From assembly GCF_027366395.1 (NCBI RefSeq), contig NZ_CP114771.1:3038001-3102000 (forward strand): a stretch of DNA of 64,000 nt. The letters are read 5' to 3'. The stretch comes from Endozoicomonas sp. GU-1 (GTDB lineage Bacteria > Pseudomonadota > Gammaproteobacteria > Pseudomonadales > Endozoicomonadaceae). Below are positions 40,612 through 50,603 of this stretch, in pieces. How positions within the stretch are numbered: the first letter of the stretch is position 1; each line of letters opens with the position of its first letter. Under the pieces are notes generated by a model. That model had not been told where the DNA came from. It worked only from the letters and a program-made list of their open reading frames with translations, and made no database searches. The position numbers and the translations under genes were made by a program.

Positions 40612-42051
40612 ATGACTAAAAATTCATCCAGAAGCATTGCTGGTAATTCCAATTCGATGCTTTATCTGCAAATTGCCATGCTGTCCTGTTGCACCTTCAA
40701 CTTTGACATACTCTGGAACCTGAAAGAGTCGCTGCTCATTACCCGGCTTGGTGCGGAAGCCATCCCCTTCATCAAGTTGATGGTTGTCATGCCTGTCGCT
40801 TTTATTTTTTTAATCACCTACAGCTTTCTGGCTAACCGACTCAGTAAACGTACCCTGTTTGCCGTTGCGTTGATCCCTTTTCTGATCTGGATGCCGTTGT
40901 TTTCCATGGTTATCTATCCAAACCTGGAGTCTTTCGCCCCCACCACAGCGCTTGCCCTGCTGTCCCCACTTATCCATGAAAACCTGCAATTTATTGTCGG
41001 CATGGTCTATTACTGGCCCCTTACGCTGTTCTTTGCCGTGGCGGAGCTCTGGGGATCGGCGGTGATCTGCACCCTCTTCTGGACAGCCGTCAATGATTTC
41101 CACAATGCCCAGAGTGCCACCCGGCAATATCCCCTGATCACCATGATCGGCAGCAGCGCATCCATTATTTCCGGCCCGATGCTTTACTACTGCGTTTCCA
41201 GGGGCGTTATGGCCCCGGATTCAGGCTGGCAGGATAGCCTGGAGATCTTATCACTTCTGTTCGTGCTGTTCGGGCTGTTGATTCTGCTGCTCAATGAATA
41301 CTGCTGCCACTTAACGTCGAAAAACCTCACAGATCCCAACCGCCAGAAGACACACACCCCAACCAACCTGCCGTTGCTGGCCAGCGCACGATATCTGTTG
41401 CGCTGCCCGTACCTGGCCAGCATTGCGCTGGTTATGCTGGCTTATTGCATCGCCATTAACATGGTTGAGCTGGCCTGGAAAAGCCAGCTGGTGCAGCTGT
41501 ACCCCTGTGAGGCAGACTACTCGATGTTTATGGGCAAGGTGGCCATGATCAGCGGCATAGGCAGTCTGATCTGTGGTCTGCTAACGCCAACCCTGCTGAA
41601 GATCAGCTGGTGGGCAGCAGCGTTTGCCACCCCTATCATTCTGACAGCCACGGCCCTGCCTTTTTTTCTCCTGGCCATGTATCAGAAATCACAGGTCAGC
41701 TTTTTCGGCATTTGTTATATGGATCTGACCATGATCGGCTTGCAGATCGGCATGTACTGCCATGCCCTCGGCAAGTCGGCAAAATATACGCTGTTTGATG
41801 CCACCAAAGAGATCACTTTCGTACCTCTTGATGCTGAGCGAAAGTACAAGGGAAAAGCAGCTATTGAATTAGTGGTGAGTCGGGTTGGCAAGTCAGGCAG
41901 CTCTTTTTTTCAACAGATTTTAATTACCCTTTTTGGCTCCCTCAGCCTTGCCATGTCCTGGCTGGCAGGAGCTTTTATACTGGCCATTGCCCTGTGGCTG
42001 ATCGCCATCAAGCATTTGGGCAGACATTACCATGAGCGAACGGAACCATAA
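40612..42051 (+). CDS. ATP/ADP translocase, NTT (Tlc) family nucleotide transporter
   Basis: This 479-residue inner-membrane protein has 11-12 predicted helices. It contains the NTT family signature FDATKEITFVPLD, followed by KGKAAIELVVSRVGKSGSS, which is very distinctive. Earlier landmarks are FNFDILWNLKESLLITRLGAE in the first helix region (its core NILW-type segment is DILWNLKESLL) and FWTAVNDFHNAQSATRQYPL. Family members in Rickettsia, Chlamydia and plastids exchange cytosolic or host ATP for ADP; some paralogues carry other nucleotides. AGGTAGGA lies about 13 bases before the ATG. It is divergent from the SAH-type regulator. In a bacterium it strongly implies access to host cytosol, but the exact substrate cannot be read here. 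Confidence 0.93.
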   Translation: MTKNSSRSIAGNSNSMLYLQIAMLSCCTFNFDILWNLKESLLITRLGAEAIPFIKLMVVMPVAFIFLITYSFLANRLSKRTLFAVALIPFLIWMPLFSMVIYPNLESFAPTTALALLSPLIHENLQFIVGMVYYWPLTLFFAVAELWGSAVICTLFWTAVNDFHNAQSATRQYPLITMIGSSASIISGPMLYYCVSRGVMAPDSGWQDSLEILSLLFVLFGLLILLLNEYCCHLTSKNLTDPNRQKTHTPTNLPLLASARYLLRCPYLASIALVMLAYCIAINMVELAWKSQLVQLYPCEADYSMFMGKVAMISGIGSLICGLLTPTLLKISWWAAAFATPIILTATALPFFLLAMYQKSQVSFFGICYMDLTMIGLQIGMYCHALGKSAKYTLFDATKEITFVPLDAERKYKGKAAIELVVSRVGKSGSSFFQQILITLFGSLSLAMSWLAGAFILAIALWLIAIKHLGRHYHERTEP

Positions 42052-42089
42052 AACAGACCAACTGATGCCCGGATTGTGCAGCCTGTCTT

Positions 42090-42518
42090 TCATTTCCAGT
42101 GCTTTCCGATCAGCATCGCTCCTTCCGGAATATGGCCTGCACAACCAGGCACAGGACACTGAGGATAACCGGCAATGTTCACGCCATTCAGATCCCAGGA
42201 CCAGATGCCATCCTGACGGTAGTCATGCAGCACTTCCTGTTTACTGCCACAGGTATTGGAGTTATTCTGCTGGCCAGCGGCCATCCGGCATTTTGCACAG
42301 TTTTCATCATGCATATTTCCTTCTGCACCAGCAGTTATGGCATTTTTTTTACCGTCAACCTTGATATTGTAATCTGACAGCGCTCTCTGGTTACTCTGTG
42401 GCAAAGATTGCTTTGACGCTATCGACATGGCTCTCTTATCGACAGCTTTCTTCTTCTTTGATTCTGGCGTGGTAAAACTGTCCCTGGGGAGCGGTTGGGT
42501 ACCAGTTAAGGGGCTCAT
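42090..42518 (-). CDS. Cysteine-containing small hypothetical protein
   Basis: A GGAGG five bases before the ATG at 42518 argues for a real gene of 142 codons. The N-terminal 50 residues are Ser/Lys/Pro-rich (LTGTQPLPRDSFTTPESKKK). The C-terminal half carries paired cysteines (NCAKC, CPVPGC) and HDYRQDGIWSWDLNGVNIAG, suggesting a small metal-binding domain. No signal peptide or transmembrane helix. It lies tail-to-tail with the translocase gene and upstream of tkt on the opposite strand. Function unknown. Confidence 0.6.
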   Translation of the reverse strand: MSPLTGTQPLPRDSFTTPESKKKKAVDKRAMSIASKQSLPQSNQRALSDYNIKVDGKKNAITAGAEGNMHDENCAKCRMAAGQQNNSNTCGSKQEVLHDYRQDGIWSWDLNGVNIAGYPQCPVPGCAGHIPEGAMLIGKHWK

Positions 42519-42753
42519 AAAGCCTCCGGAATTCAACGTACAAAACACGTGCAGATTTGACACCACGCACCGGTGATAGTTCAGCGTTTCAATCACTTCA
42601 ATAATAGGCCTGCCTTGTTTTCCATCTCACAGGCCGCAATAGCAGATTATTTCTCTGCATCTCAGTAAACCAATATGGATGAAGAATGCTGCCGGTTTCG
42701 CTAAACTAGCGCGCGAATTTAACCAGACTGGATTCCCAGGAGCAAAGATTCCC

Positions 42754-44751
42754 ATGTCCTCACGTCGTGAGCTTGCCAATGCCATTCGCGCCCTCAGCAT
42801 GGACGCCGTCCAAAAAGCCAAATCCGGTCATCCCGGTGCCCCCATGGGGATGGCTGATATTGCTGAAGTGCTGTGGCGCGACTATTTGAATCACAACCCC
42901 GCCAATCCAGAGTGGGTGGATCGTGACCGTTTTGTGTTATCCAATGGCCATGGTTCCATGCTGATCTATTCCCTGCTGCACCTGACCGGGTACGATCTGG
43001 GCATTGATGACCTGAAAAACTTCCGTCAGCTGCACTCCAAAACGGCAGGCCATCCCGAGTATGGTTATGCACCGGGCATTGAAACCACCACCGGCCCCCT
43101 GGGCCAGGGCATCGCCAATGCCGTTGGTTTGGCCGCCGCCGAGAAGGCACTGGCCGCTCAGTTCAACAAGCCTGGTCACGATATTGTTGACCACCATACC
43201 TACGTCTTTATGGGTGATGGCTGCATGATGGAGGGTATCTCTCATGAAGTGTGCTCCCTGGCGGGCACCCTGGGCCTGGGCAAACTGGTGGCATTTTACG
43301 ATGACAACGGCATCTCCATTGATGGTGAAGTGGAAGGCTGGTTCACCGACGACACCGTCAAGCGCTTTGAAGCTTACCACTGGCATGTCATTCCGGCGGT
43401 TGACGGTCACGACCCTGAAGCGATCAAAGCCGCCATCGAAGCCGCCCGCGCCGAACAGGACAAACCAACGCTGATCTGCTGTAAAACCATTATCGGCTTC
43501 GGTTCACCCAACAAAGCCGGTAAAGAGGAGTGCCACGGCGCTCCGTTAGGCGATGACGAGATCAAGCTGACCCGCGAGCGTCTCGGCTGGCAACACGCAC
43601 CGTTTGCAGTGCCTGCTGACATCTACAACCAGTGGAATGCCACCGCAGCCGGTGCCGCCAAAGAAACCGCCTGGAATGAAAAGTTCGCAGCCTATCAGGC
43701 CGAATACCCGGAGCTTGCGGCAGAATTTACCCGTCGCCAGAAAGGTGACCTGCCCGCTGACTTTGCCGAAAAGGCATCGGCTTATATCAAGTCCTGCCAA
43801 CAGGAAGGTGAAAAGATCGCCAGCCGTAAGGCCTCCCAGAACACCCTGAACGCTTACGGCCCGATCCTCCCGGAACTGCTTGGTGGTTCGGCAGACCTGG
43901 CGGGCTCCAACCTGACCCTGTGGAGCGGCTCCAAAGGCATCAAGCGTGACGATGCTGATGGCAACTACCTGTTTTACGGCGTCCGTGAATTCGGCATGAC
44001 CGCCATGATGAGCGGTATTGCCCTGCACGGTGGTTTCATTCCTTACGGCGCAACCTTTCTGGTCTTTATGGAATACGCCTGCAACGCTGTCCGTATGGCC
44101 GCGCTGATGAAACAGCGCTCAATCCTGGTCTACACCCACGACTCCATTGGCCTGGGTGAAGATGGTCCAACCCACCAGCCTATTGAGCAAATCGCCAGCC
44201 TGCGCATGACACCGAACATGAATGCATGGCGTCCATGTGACACGGTAGAATCTGCCGTCGCCTGGAAACATGCCATCGAACGTGTTGATGGCCCCAGTGC
44301 CCTGATCTTCTCCCGTCAGGGCCTGCCATGCATGGCCAGAACCGATGAGCAGATCGCCCTGGTTGAACGAGGTGGTTACATCCTGAAAGAGTGTGAAGGT
44401 ACGCCTGAGCTGATTCTGATGGCTACCGGCTCAGAAGTAGAACTGGCTATGAACGCTGAGGCTGTTCTCTCCGCCCAGGGACATAAAGTACGTGTGGTCT
44501 CCATGCCATCGACGGATGTGTTTGATGCCCAGGATGCTGAGTACAAACAGTCCGTCCTGCCCCTGGAAGTGCCTGCACGTATTGCGATTGAAGCCGCTGC
44601 TGCTGACTTCTGGTACAAGTACGTTGGCCTGGATGGGCGCATTATTGGCATGACCACCTACGGTGAGTCCGCTCCGGCAGAAGACCTGTTCCCATACTTT
44701 GGCTTTACTGTTGACAATATCGTGGCAATCGCTGAAGAACTGCTCGGTTAA
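42754..44751 (+). CDS. tkt: Transketolase
   Basis: This is a thiamine-diphosphate enzyme of the non-oxidative pentose phosphate pathway. From ATG 42754 ([19 protein letters not shown]) the protein has 665 residues, as usual. Motifs are [19 protein letters not shown], the TPP-binding [12 protein letters not shown], and [20 protein letters not shown] in the pyrimidine domain. AGGAG lies 10 bases upstream. In many gammaproteobacteria epd and pgk follow, but here epd is 17 kb away. Confidence 0.97.
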   Translation: MSSRRELANAIRALSMDAVQKAKSGHPGAPMGMADIAEVLWRDYLNHNPANPEWVDRDRFVLSNGHGSMLIYSLLHLTGYDLGIDDLKNFRQLHSKTAGHPEYGYAPGIETTTGPLGQGIANAVGLAAAEKALAAQFNKPGHDIVDHHTYVFMGDGCMMEGISHEVCSLAGTLGLGKLVAFYDDNGISIDGEVEGWFTDDTVKRFEAYHWHVIPAVDGHDPEAIKAAIEAARAEQDKPTLICCKTIIGFGSPNKAGKEECHGAPLGDDEIKLTRERLGWQHAPFAVPADIYNQWNATAAGAAKETAWNEKFAAYQAEYPELAAEFTRRQKGDLPADFAEKASAYIKSCQQEGEKIASRKASQNTLNAYGPILPELLGGSADLAGSNLTLWSGSKGIKRDDADGNYLFYGVREFGMTAMMSGIALHGGFIPYGATFLVFMEYACNAVRMAALMKQRSILVYTHDSIGLGEDGPTHQPIEQIASLRMTPNMNAWRPCDTVESAVAWKHAIERVDGPSALIFSRQGLPCMARTDEQIALVERGGYILKECEGTPELILMATGSEVELAMNAEAVLSAQGHKVRVVSMPSTDVFDAQDAEYKQSVLPLEVPARIAIEAAAADFWYKYVGLDGRIIGMTTYGESAPAEDLFPYFGFTVDNIVAIAEELLG

Positions 44752-44759
44752 ATCCATTC

Positions 44760-44782
44760 AGCCATCCCGTTAAAGGGATGGC
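44760..44782 (+). terminator. Hairpin after tkt
   Basis: AGCCATCCC and GGGATGGCT form a perfect 9-bp stem with a 6-base loop (GTTAAA region), eight bases after the tkt stop. The following GTCCTCTC is only moderately U-rich. Confidence 0.7.
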
Positions 44783-44810
44783 TGTCCTCTCATCGTTGAA
44801 AACGACCATC

Positions 44811-45014
44811 TACTACACCATTTCAATGAGTTTGACGTGTACAATCTACGTTCACCCTGAGCGGAGTCGAAGGGTGCTTGGCACGATCTATCAGAGTTCG
44901 GAGCTTTCACCTTTAGGCCCTATGGGTCCTTCGATGCTTCGACAAGCTCAGCACTCAGGACGAACGGAGTGCGGAGACACGACAACCTGTCAAACTCATT
45001 GACACCATGTACTA
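44811..45014. repeat. Nested inverted-repeat element (about 200 bp) after tkt
   Basis: The outer arms TTCAATGAGTTTGAC (44821-44835) and GTCAAACTCATTGA (44989-45002), extended by TACTACACCA/CATGTACTA, pair with few mismatches. Inside lies a second palindrome (44849-44967) of the TTCACCCTGAG ... GACAAGCTCAG family that also occurs at 25015-25092. There is no coding potential. It looks like a REP or MITE-type element. Confidence 0.7.
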
Positions 45015-45296
45015 CGCTATTGGCCTTTTTCCTCACTATCGCAACTTGCCATTCGGTACCCAAGCAAGTTTAATTCAGCTTTTTTAAAATAAAATATTTC
45101 AATCTGACAATGTCGTCTTATTTCCTCTGGGTGGGCCTTGCGGCAACAGGGAATAACCAAAGTCCATACCCGTGAACAACCGTTTCCCCATCAGGCCCGC
45201 TGCCAATCCTTTGGCTATTGGTCCAATATTCAACAGATTCATCGGCATACAACGAGTATTTGCGGTTCTTTTTATTTATCGACAGGATTGGCAACA

Positions 45297-46211
45297 ATGC
45301 ACTGCGAAGATACCTATCAGGAAACACTGTATTCAGGCTATGGACAGAATTTTTCGATTGACCGGCTGCTGTTTGAAGATCACACCGAACACCAGCATCT
45401 GATCATCTTTGAGAACCGGTTCTTTGGCCGCATCATGGCCCTGGACGGCGTGATTCAAACCACCGAAAAAGACGAGTTTATCTACCATGAAATGCTGACC
45501 CATGTGCCCATTCTGGCCCATGGCAAGGTAAAGCGCGTACTGATTATTGGCGGTGGCGATGGCGGTATGCTCAGGGAAGTACTCCGGCATCGATCCGTTG
45601 AACAGGTCACCATGGTGGAAATTGACCGTGCTGTGGTCGATCTCTGTCGCCAGTGGCTGCCGAACCATTGTGCCGGGGCCTATGATGACCCGAGAGTTAA
45701 CCTGGTGATTGAGGATGGCGTTCGGTTCGTCAACAATCACGGGATCGCCGACCATAGCTTCGATGTGATTATCTCTGACTGCACCGACCCTATCGGTCCG
45801 GGGGAAGTCTTGTTCTCCTCTGAATTTTACCGGGGATGCAAACGACTGCTGACTGATAAAGGCATTTTCGTTGCCCAAAACGGGGTACCGTTTATGCAGT
45901 TGAATGAGGTAACAACCACCGCCCATCGCCTGGCCAGCTATGTATCGGACCTGCATTTTTACAGCGCCGCCGTTCCCACCTACGCCTGTGGCATCATGAC
46001 CTTTGCCTGGGGCACCGATGACCTTAAAGCCCGCCATATCCCCCTGGTCGAACTCGAAGCACGCTTTGCCCACAGTAACATTACCACTCGCTACTACACA
46101 CCAGAGGTTCATCTGGCTGCTTTCGCCCTGCCACGCTACATTGAGACAGCCATCGCAGAGGCAGTGGCGGAAAAACAGCAAAGCGGCAACGCTTCCCCTT
46201 CCAGGAGCTGA
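45297..46211 (+). CDS. speE: Spermidine synthase (polyamine aminopropyltransferase)
   Basis: SpeE transfers an aminopropyl group from decarboxylated AdoMet to putrescine. From ATG 45297 ([20 protein letters not shown]) it has 304 residues; E. coli SpeE has 288. Motifs are [38 protein letters not shown] (AdoMet site), TMVEID and the catalytic region [14 protein letters not shown]. The upstream 53 codons in frame lack similarity and are excluded. The matching speD lies 8 kb downstream. Confidence 0.95.
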   Translation: MHCEDTYQETLYSGYGQNFSIDRLLFEDHTEHQHLIIFENRFFGRIMALDGVIQTTEKDEFIYHEMLTHVPILAHGKVKRVLIIGGGDGGMLREVLRHRSVEQVTMVEIDRAVVDLCRQWLPNHCAGAYDDPRVNLVIEDGVRFVNNHGIADHSFDVIISDCTDPIGPGEVLFSSEFYRGCKRLLTDKGIFVAQNGVPFMQLNEVTTTAHRLASYVSDLHFYSAAVPTYACGIMTFAWGTDDLKARHIPLVELEARFAHSNITTRYYTPEVHLAAFALPRYIETAIAEAVAEKQQSGNASPSRS

Positions 46212-46317
46212 TGAATGACAGGTAACTGTTGGTGAGTCAATCCGTTACGCCGATAATAAAAAATCCCGTAAACTTGGCTCCAAAAACAACGGCTTTATTT
46301 CTACCAGAGAACTCCGA

Positions 46318-47364
46318 TTAAAGCCGGCTCAGGAAGCTTTCGATACGATCCTTGTGGTAGGCCAGCGTCTCTTCAGTGGGTTTTTTAATTGATTTGTGCG
46401 TCAGATAAACCAGCAATGCCATTTGCGCAGTCAGTCGGTTTTCTGCTTCATCAAAAATCACAGAGTGCGGACCTTCCATCACTTCACGGGTACATTCCCT
46501 CTGGTCGTTAGCAGGCAGGCAGTGCATAAAGATGCTGTTTTCTCCTGCTTTGGCCATCATATCCTCGGTGACGACATAGGTTGGCATAAACGTACTCAGA
46601 CGCTCTTCTTTTTCGGCTTCCTGGCCAAACCAGTAGAAACTGTCGGCAATAATAATGTCACAGCCTTCCACTTCTTCGATATTATCGGTCACGGTCAGTT
46701 TGCCATTGGAAAGCTTGATGTTTTCTCTGGCGATCTCCTGCCACATTTCAGGAGCCTGATATTTACTGGGACCGATATGTTTGTAGTGCATACCAAACTT
46801 GGTACAGGCAAACATCAGGGAAGAACATACGTTGGTGGCATCGCCGACAAAGGCAACGGTCAGGTCTTCCAGTTTTTTTCCTGCTGGCAGGTGTTCCTGC
46901 ATGGTGAACAGGTCAGCCATGATCTGGGTTGGGTGCAGCCAGTCGCACAGGCCATTGATTACCGGCACGGTGGAGTACTCAGCCAGGCCTGCGACGGTTT
47001 TGTGATCATCGACCCGGGCCATGATGACATCACACATACGGGAAAGTACACGCCCGGTATCTGACAAGCTTTCTTTAGCGCCCAGGTGTATATCTTTTGG
47101 AGAAAGGAATAAGGCACCACCACCCAGAATAATGGCGGCTGTTTCAAAAGAGACCCGGGTACGGGTGGAAGGCTGTTCAAAAATCATGGCAACCGACTTG
47201 CCGGCAAATAGCTGTGGTACCGCATTTGCCTTGCGGGCTTCCTTAAACATGCTCATCAGCTCAAGGATATCGGTCAGTTCCTGTCGTGTATAGTCCTGTG
47301 TTGTCAGGAAGTGCTTGAGTTCTGGCTTGGTCAGTTCAGTGGCACTGGACGATGGCATTTTCAT
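46318..47364 (-). CDS. Putrescine carbamoyltransferase
   Basis: This 348-residue transcarbamoylase has the carbamoyl-phosphate site FEQPSTRTRVSFE and the HPTQ motif in DWLHPTQIMADL. Ornithine transcarbamoylases carry an SMG loop in the second domain. Here the sequence is ADSFYWFGQEAEKEE, like the putrescine-specific YGLYEAE loop, and there is a C-terminal helix extension. HCLPANDQRECT is the conserved Cys-Leu-Pro site. The neighbouring agmatine deiminase, antiporter and carbamate kinase genes make the assignment strong: N-carbamoylputrescine plus phosphate to putrescine plus carbamoyl phosphate. AGGAG is 9 bases before ATG 47364. It is divergent from the antiporter. Confidence 0.85.
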   Translation of the reverse strand: MKMPSSSATELTKPELKHFLTTQDYTRQELTDILELMSMFKEARKANAVPQLFAGKSVAMIFEQPSTRTRVSFETAAIILGGGALFLSPKDIHLGAKESLSDTGRVLSRMCDVIMARVDDHKTVAGLAEYSTVPVINGLCDWLHPTQIMADLFTMQEHLPAGKKLEDLTVAFVGDATNVCSSLMFACTKFGMHYKHIGPSKYQAPEMWQEIARENIKLSNGKLTVTDNIEEVEGCDIIIADSFYWFGQEAEKEERLSTFMPTYVVTEDMMAKAGENSIFMHCLPANDQRECTREVMEGPHSVIFDEAENRLTAQMALLVYLTHKSIKKPTEETLAYHKDRIESFLSRL

Positions 47365-47890
47365 AACAGGATACTCCTGATTATTCACCGGGGTTGTTCT
47401 GCACGGGTATGCAAGGGGGGAAATAAATGATCGTTTTCCAAGAGTGCTTTTTACTACTCCAAACGGCACATTTCTTTCAGCAGGCTGTCCCGGGCAATCA
47501 GCTGGTTTCAGGCCCGGAACATCTTATGTGTTGTGTGAACATGTGTTTTAGCTCTGTTGCGATTTTAGTCTATAAATTTATTGTCGTGTAATTTTTCTAG
47601 TCTATATTAGAAAATGAATGTCGTGTAAATCAGGATTTTCAAAACATTCTGCATCAACAGTTTGAAAGCATTTTTATACCAAGTTCCATTGATGGCAGCA
47701 GATGAGCGTATGGCAAAAACGCTCCTTATTGCTTCCAGCCGCCCAGGGTACCACGTCTCGTCTTCCGGAGTTCATCAGGTTTTACTTTGACCATTGAGTT
47801 TACGGCCATATGGCTTTCAGGTTCATTAGATTCCTGAAATCCAACATCGTCGCCTTTTCTGTTTCTTCAAGGCTTGCGGAGAGAGCAATA
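47365..47890. promoter_or_regulatory. Divergent control region between putrescine carbamoyltransferase and antiporter genes
   Basis: This 526-base region contains a palindrome TTTTCTA (47593-47599) / TAGAAAA (47608-47614). It is flanked by two exact direct repeats TGTCGTGTAA at 47582-47591 and 47619-47628. The symmetrical layout is typical of a regulator site controlling two divergent units, though no regulator gene is adjacent. The rest shows no gene. Confidence 0.5.
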
Positions 47891-49282
47891 ATGACCAGTG
47901 AAACAATAGGAAAAATGGGATTACCCAGCCTGACCCTGTTTAGCGTTTGTGCAGTACTGGTGGTCGATGGTTTGACGGCCAGTGCATCCATAGGACCTTC
48001 TTCCATTACCTGGTGGATGATCACCATGGTGCTTTTTGTCATTCCTTACGGCCTGATCTCGTCTGAACTGGGTACCACATATCCTGGTGAGGGCGGCATC
48101 TACGACTGGGTAAAAAAAGCTTTTGGTTTTAAGTGGGCTGTCCGCACTACCTGGTTTTACTGGATCAATGTGGGACTCTGGATGCCAGCAGTGTACATCA
48201 TGTTTGCGGGCATGTTTGCCGAAATGTTCTTTCCGGACATGCATCTTTGGTGGCAAATTGCCATCTGTATTGGTTTAACCTGGCTGACCATCTGGATTTG
48301 TAATATTTCCGTGGATGCCGGTGTCTGGGTAACCAACCTGGGGGCCCTTTTCAAGGTAACCGTGATCCTGGTCCTGGGTGTGGGAGGGTACTGGTACTCA
48401 AGCCAGCATGGTGTTGCCAATGAGTTTACCTTGAACTCCATGATGCCATCGCTGGATTCCGGTCTCGGCTTCCTGCCGGTCATTATCTTTAATCTGATGG
48501 GTTTTGAGCTTATTGCCTGTATGGGCAGTGAAATAAAAGATCCACGTCAAGACATTCCCAAGTCTATCCTGATCTCGGCAGCGATAGTGACAGGGCTGTA
48601 TATCTCTGGAACCCTCGGCATCCTGCTGGCATTGCCGGTTGAAGAGATTGGTCTGGTTGCCGGTATTGTCTCTACCCTGAAAACTCTGTTTGGTGACAGC
48701 GAGTTTGGTCATTTTATGGTATACGGCGTTGGTTCTCTGGCTCTGCTGACTTTTATTGCCAATATGACCACCTGGACCATGGGGGCCAGCCGTGCAGCAA
48801 TGGAAGCCGCACAGGCGGGAGAGCTTCCCGGATTTGTTGCCAGGGAGCATCCGGTCTACAAAACTCCCATTGGGGCCAATACGATTACCGGTACCGTGTC
48901 GACTGTCGTGATCCTGCTTTATGGCCTGACCACCGGTGAAAGTGATGAACTGTTCTGGTCTATTTTTGCTTTTTCTTCCTGCATCTTCCTGCTGCCTTAC
49001 CTGTTTATGTTTCCGGCCTACTTCAAGCTGCGTGTCAGCGATCCGGATCGTGAACGTCCTTATAAGGTACCCGGCAGCACCAGGATCCAGGCATTCCTGA
49101 GCGTACTGTGTTTTCTCTTTATTGCCCAGGCGGTGTTGCTGTTCATTTTTCCGGATATTGGCCATGGCACTGTCGACTGGGGTTACTCCATTCCGGTTGC
49201 CCTCGGCATCACCATCACGGTAGGGATTGGCGAATGGGTTCTCAGTACTGCAACCAAACGAATGCATTCCGCTTCTGTGTAA
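47891..49282 (+). CDS. APC-family amino acid/polyamine antiporter, likely agmatine:putrescine exchanger
   Basis: This 463-residue membrane protein has about 12 helices. MGLPSLTLFSVCAVLVVDGL leads into TM1, GEGGIYDWVKKAFG is the typical APC gating segment, and FNLMGFELIACMGSE is TM6-like. Its place between putrescine carbamoyltransferase and agmatine deiminase suggests uptake of agmatine against putrescine (AguD type). Glutamate/GABA-type exchangers are the alternative. ATG 47891 is preceded by GGAGAG. The upstream frame extension is not conserved in type. Confidence 0.8.
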   Translation: MTSETIGKMGLPSLTLFSVCAVLVVDGLTASASIGPSSITWWMITMVLFVIPYGLISSELGTTYPGEGGIYDWVKKAFGFKWAVRTTWFYWINVGLWMPAVYIMFAGMFAEMFFPDMHLWWQIAICIGLTWLTIWICNISVDAGVWVTNLGALFKVTVILVLGVGGYWYSSQHGVANEFTLNSMMPSLDSGLGFLPVIIFNLMGFELIACMGSEIKDPRQDIPKSILISAAIVTGLYISGTLGILLALPVEEIGLVAGIVSTLKTLFGDSEFGHFMVYGVGSLALLTFIANMTTWTMGASRAAMEAAQAGELPGFVAREHPVYKTPIGANTITGTVSTVVILLYGLTTGESDELFWSIFAFSSCIFLLPYLFMFPAYFKLRVSDPDRERPYKVPGSTRIQAFLSVLCFLFIAQAVLLFIFPDIGHGTVDWGYSIPVALGITITVGIGEWVLSTATKRMHSASV

Positions 49283-49327
49283 CCTGAAGACGGCAGCAAC
49301 ATTAATTCAATAAGAGTATGTACAGCG

Positions 49328-50419
49328 ATGAGTATTACCTGTCAAACCACACCCAAAAAAGACAAGTTCCGGATGCCTGGCGAGCATGAGGCGCACGCAG
49401 AAATGTGGATGGCATGGCCAGAGCGTACCGATAACTGGCGCTATGGTGGGAAACCTGCACAACAGGTGTTTGTTAACGTTGCCAAAGCCATTGTTGAAGT
49501 GACTCCGGTAACCATGGCGGTATCTGCAGCGCAGTATGACAATGCACGACGGATGCTACCGGAAAATATCCGCGTGGTGGAAATGACCACCAACGACTCC
49601 TGGATGCGTGATATCGGTCCCAGTTATGTGGTCAATGACCAGGGGGAGCGCCGTGGTGTTGACTGGGAATTTAATGCCTGGGGCGGCCTGGTGGATGGCC
49701 TTTACTTCCCCTGGGACCGTGATGATCAGGTGGCTCAGAAAATCTGCGAAATCAACCGCGATGATCGCTATCGGGCCCCGATTATTCTGGAAGGTGGCTC
49801 CATTCATGTGGATGGTGAGGGTACTTTGTATACCACGGAGGAGTGTCTCCTCCATGAAAGCCGCAATCCTGACCTGGGCAAATCAGACATTGAACAGGTT
49901 TTGGCAGATTATCTGAATATCGAAAAAGTTATCTGGATTCCAAGAGGCTTGTATAACGACGAAACCAATGGACATGTTGACAACCTGATTCATATCGTTC
50001 GCCCCGGCGAGGTGATTCTCTCCTGGTGTGATGATGAAAATGATCCCCAGTATGAGATTTCCCAGGAAGCCTGGCGGGGGTTGTGTGAAACAACAGACGC
50101 TCATGGTCGTCAGTTGAAAATTCATAAAATGCACATCCCGGGCCCCCTTTATATACAGGATGATGAAGCAGGTGGCATTGATATCTGTGAAGGTATGGAA
50201 CGAAGTGCCGGAGAACGTCTGGCCGGTTCTTACGCCAATTTCCTGATTACCAATCAACGGATTATCCTGCCACTGCTGGATCCGGCATACGATGAGAAGG
50301 CAAAGGCTCTGTTGCAGGATCTCTATCCCGGCTATGAGGTCGTGGGAGTTGATGCCAGGGAGATTCTGCTCGGTGGCGGGAATATTCACTGCATTACCCA
50401 GCAGGTTCCGGCGGTGTAA
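49328..50419 (+). CDS. aguA: Agmatine deiminase
   Basis: AguA hydrolyses agmatine to N-carbamoylputrescine and ammonia. The 363-residue guanidino-modifying enzyme has [16 protein letters not shown], the substrate loop [33 protein letters not shown], the catalytic HVDN in NETNGH-type context ([10 protein letters not shown]) and the active-site Cys in [12 protein letters not shown]. It follows the antiporter by 45 bases and precedes carbamate kinase, so it is likely in one transcript. Confidence 0.96.
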   Translation: MSITCQTTPKKDKFRMPGEHEAHAEMWMAWPERTDNWRYGGKPAQQVFVNVAKAIVEVTPVTMAVSAAQYDNARRMLPENIRVVEMTTNDSWMRDIGPSYVVNDQGERRGVDWEFNAWGGLVDGLYFPWDRDDQVAQKICEINRDDRYRAPIILEGGSIHVDGEGTLYTTEECLLHESRNPDLGKSDIEQVLADYLNIEKVIWIPRGLYNDETNGHVDNLIHIVRPGEVILSWCDDENDPQYEISQEAWRGLCETTDAHGRQLKIHKMHIPGPLYIQDDEAGGIDICEGMERSAGERLAGSYANFLITNQRIILPLLDPAYDEKAKALLQDLYPGYEVVGVDAREILLGGGNIHCITQQVPAV

Positions 50420-50603
50420 ATCAAAGGCCGGGCAGATCACTCAGGCTTTTCTTCGAATCATCTGGCATGGCACCTTCCATGAGTAACACCCGACACCTGA
50501 CCCGCCAGGCAAGACAATACCCTGTTTACCCCCGGTGCCTTCTCAACCGGCAGTCCTGTGCCTCCTTTTTCATTAACCAGTAAATCCTGACAGAGGTTTA
50601 ACC

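Noticed and set aside
46318-47364. Ornithine carbamoyltransferase (argF) as the identity of the transcarbamoylase
   Set aside because: The ornithine-type SMG loop is absent, the FYWFGQEAE loop is of the putrescine type, and the neighbours belong to the agmatine deiminase pathway.
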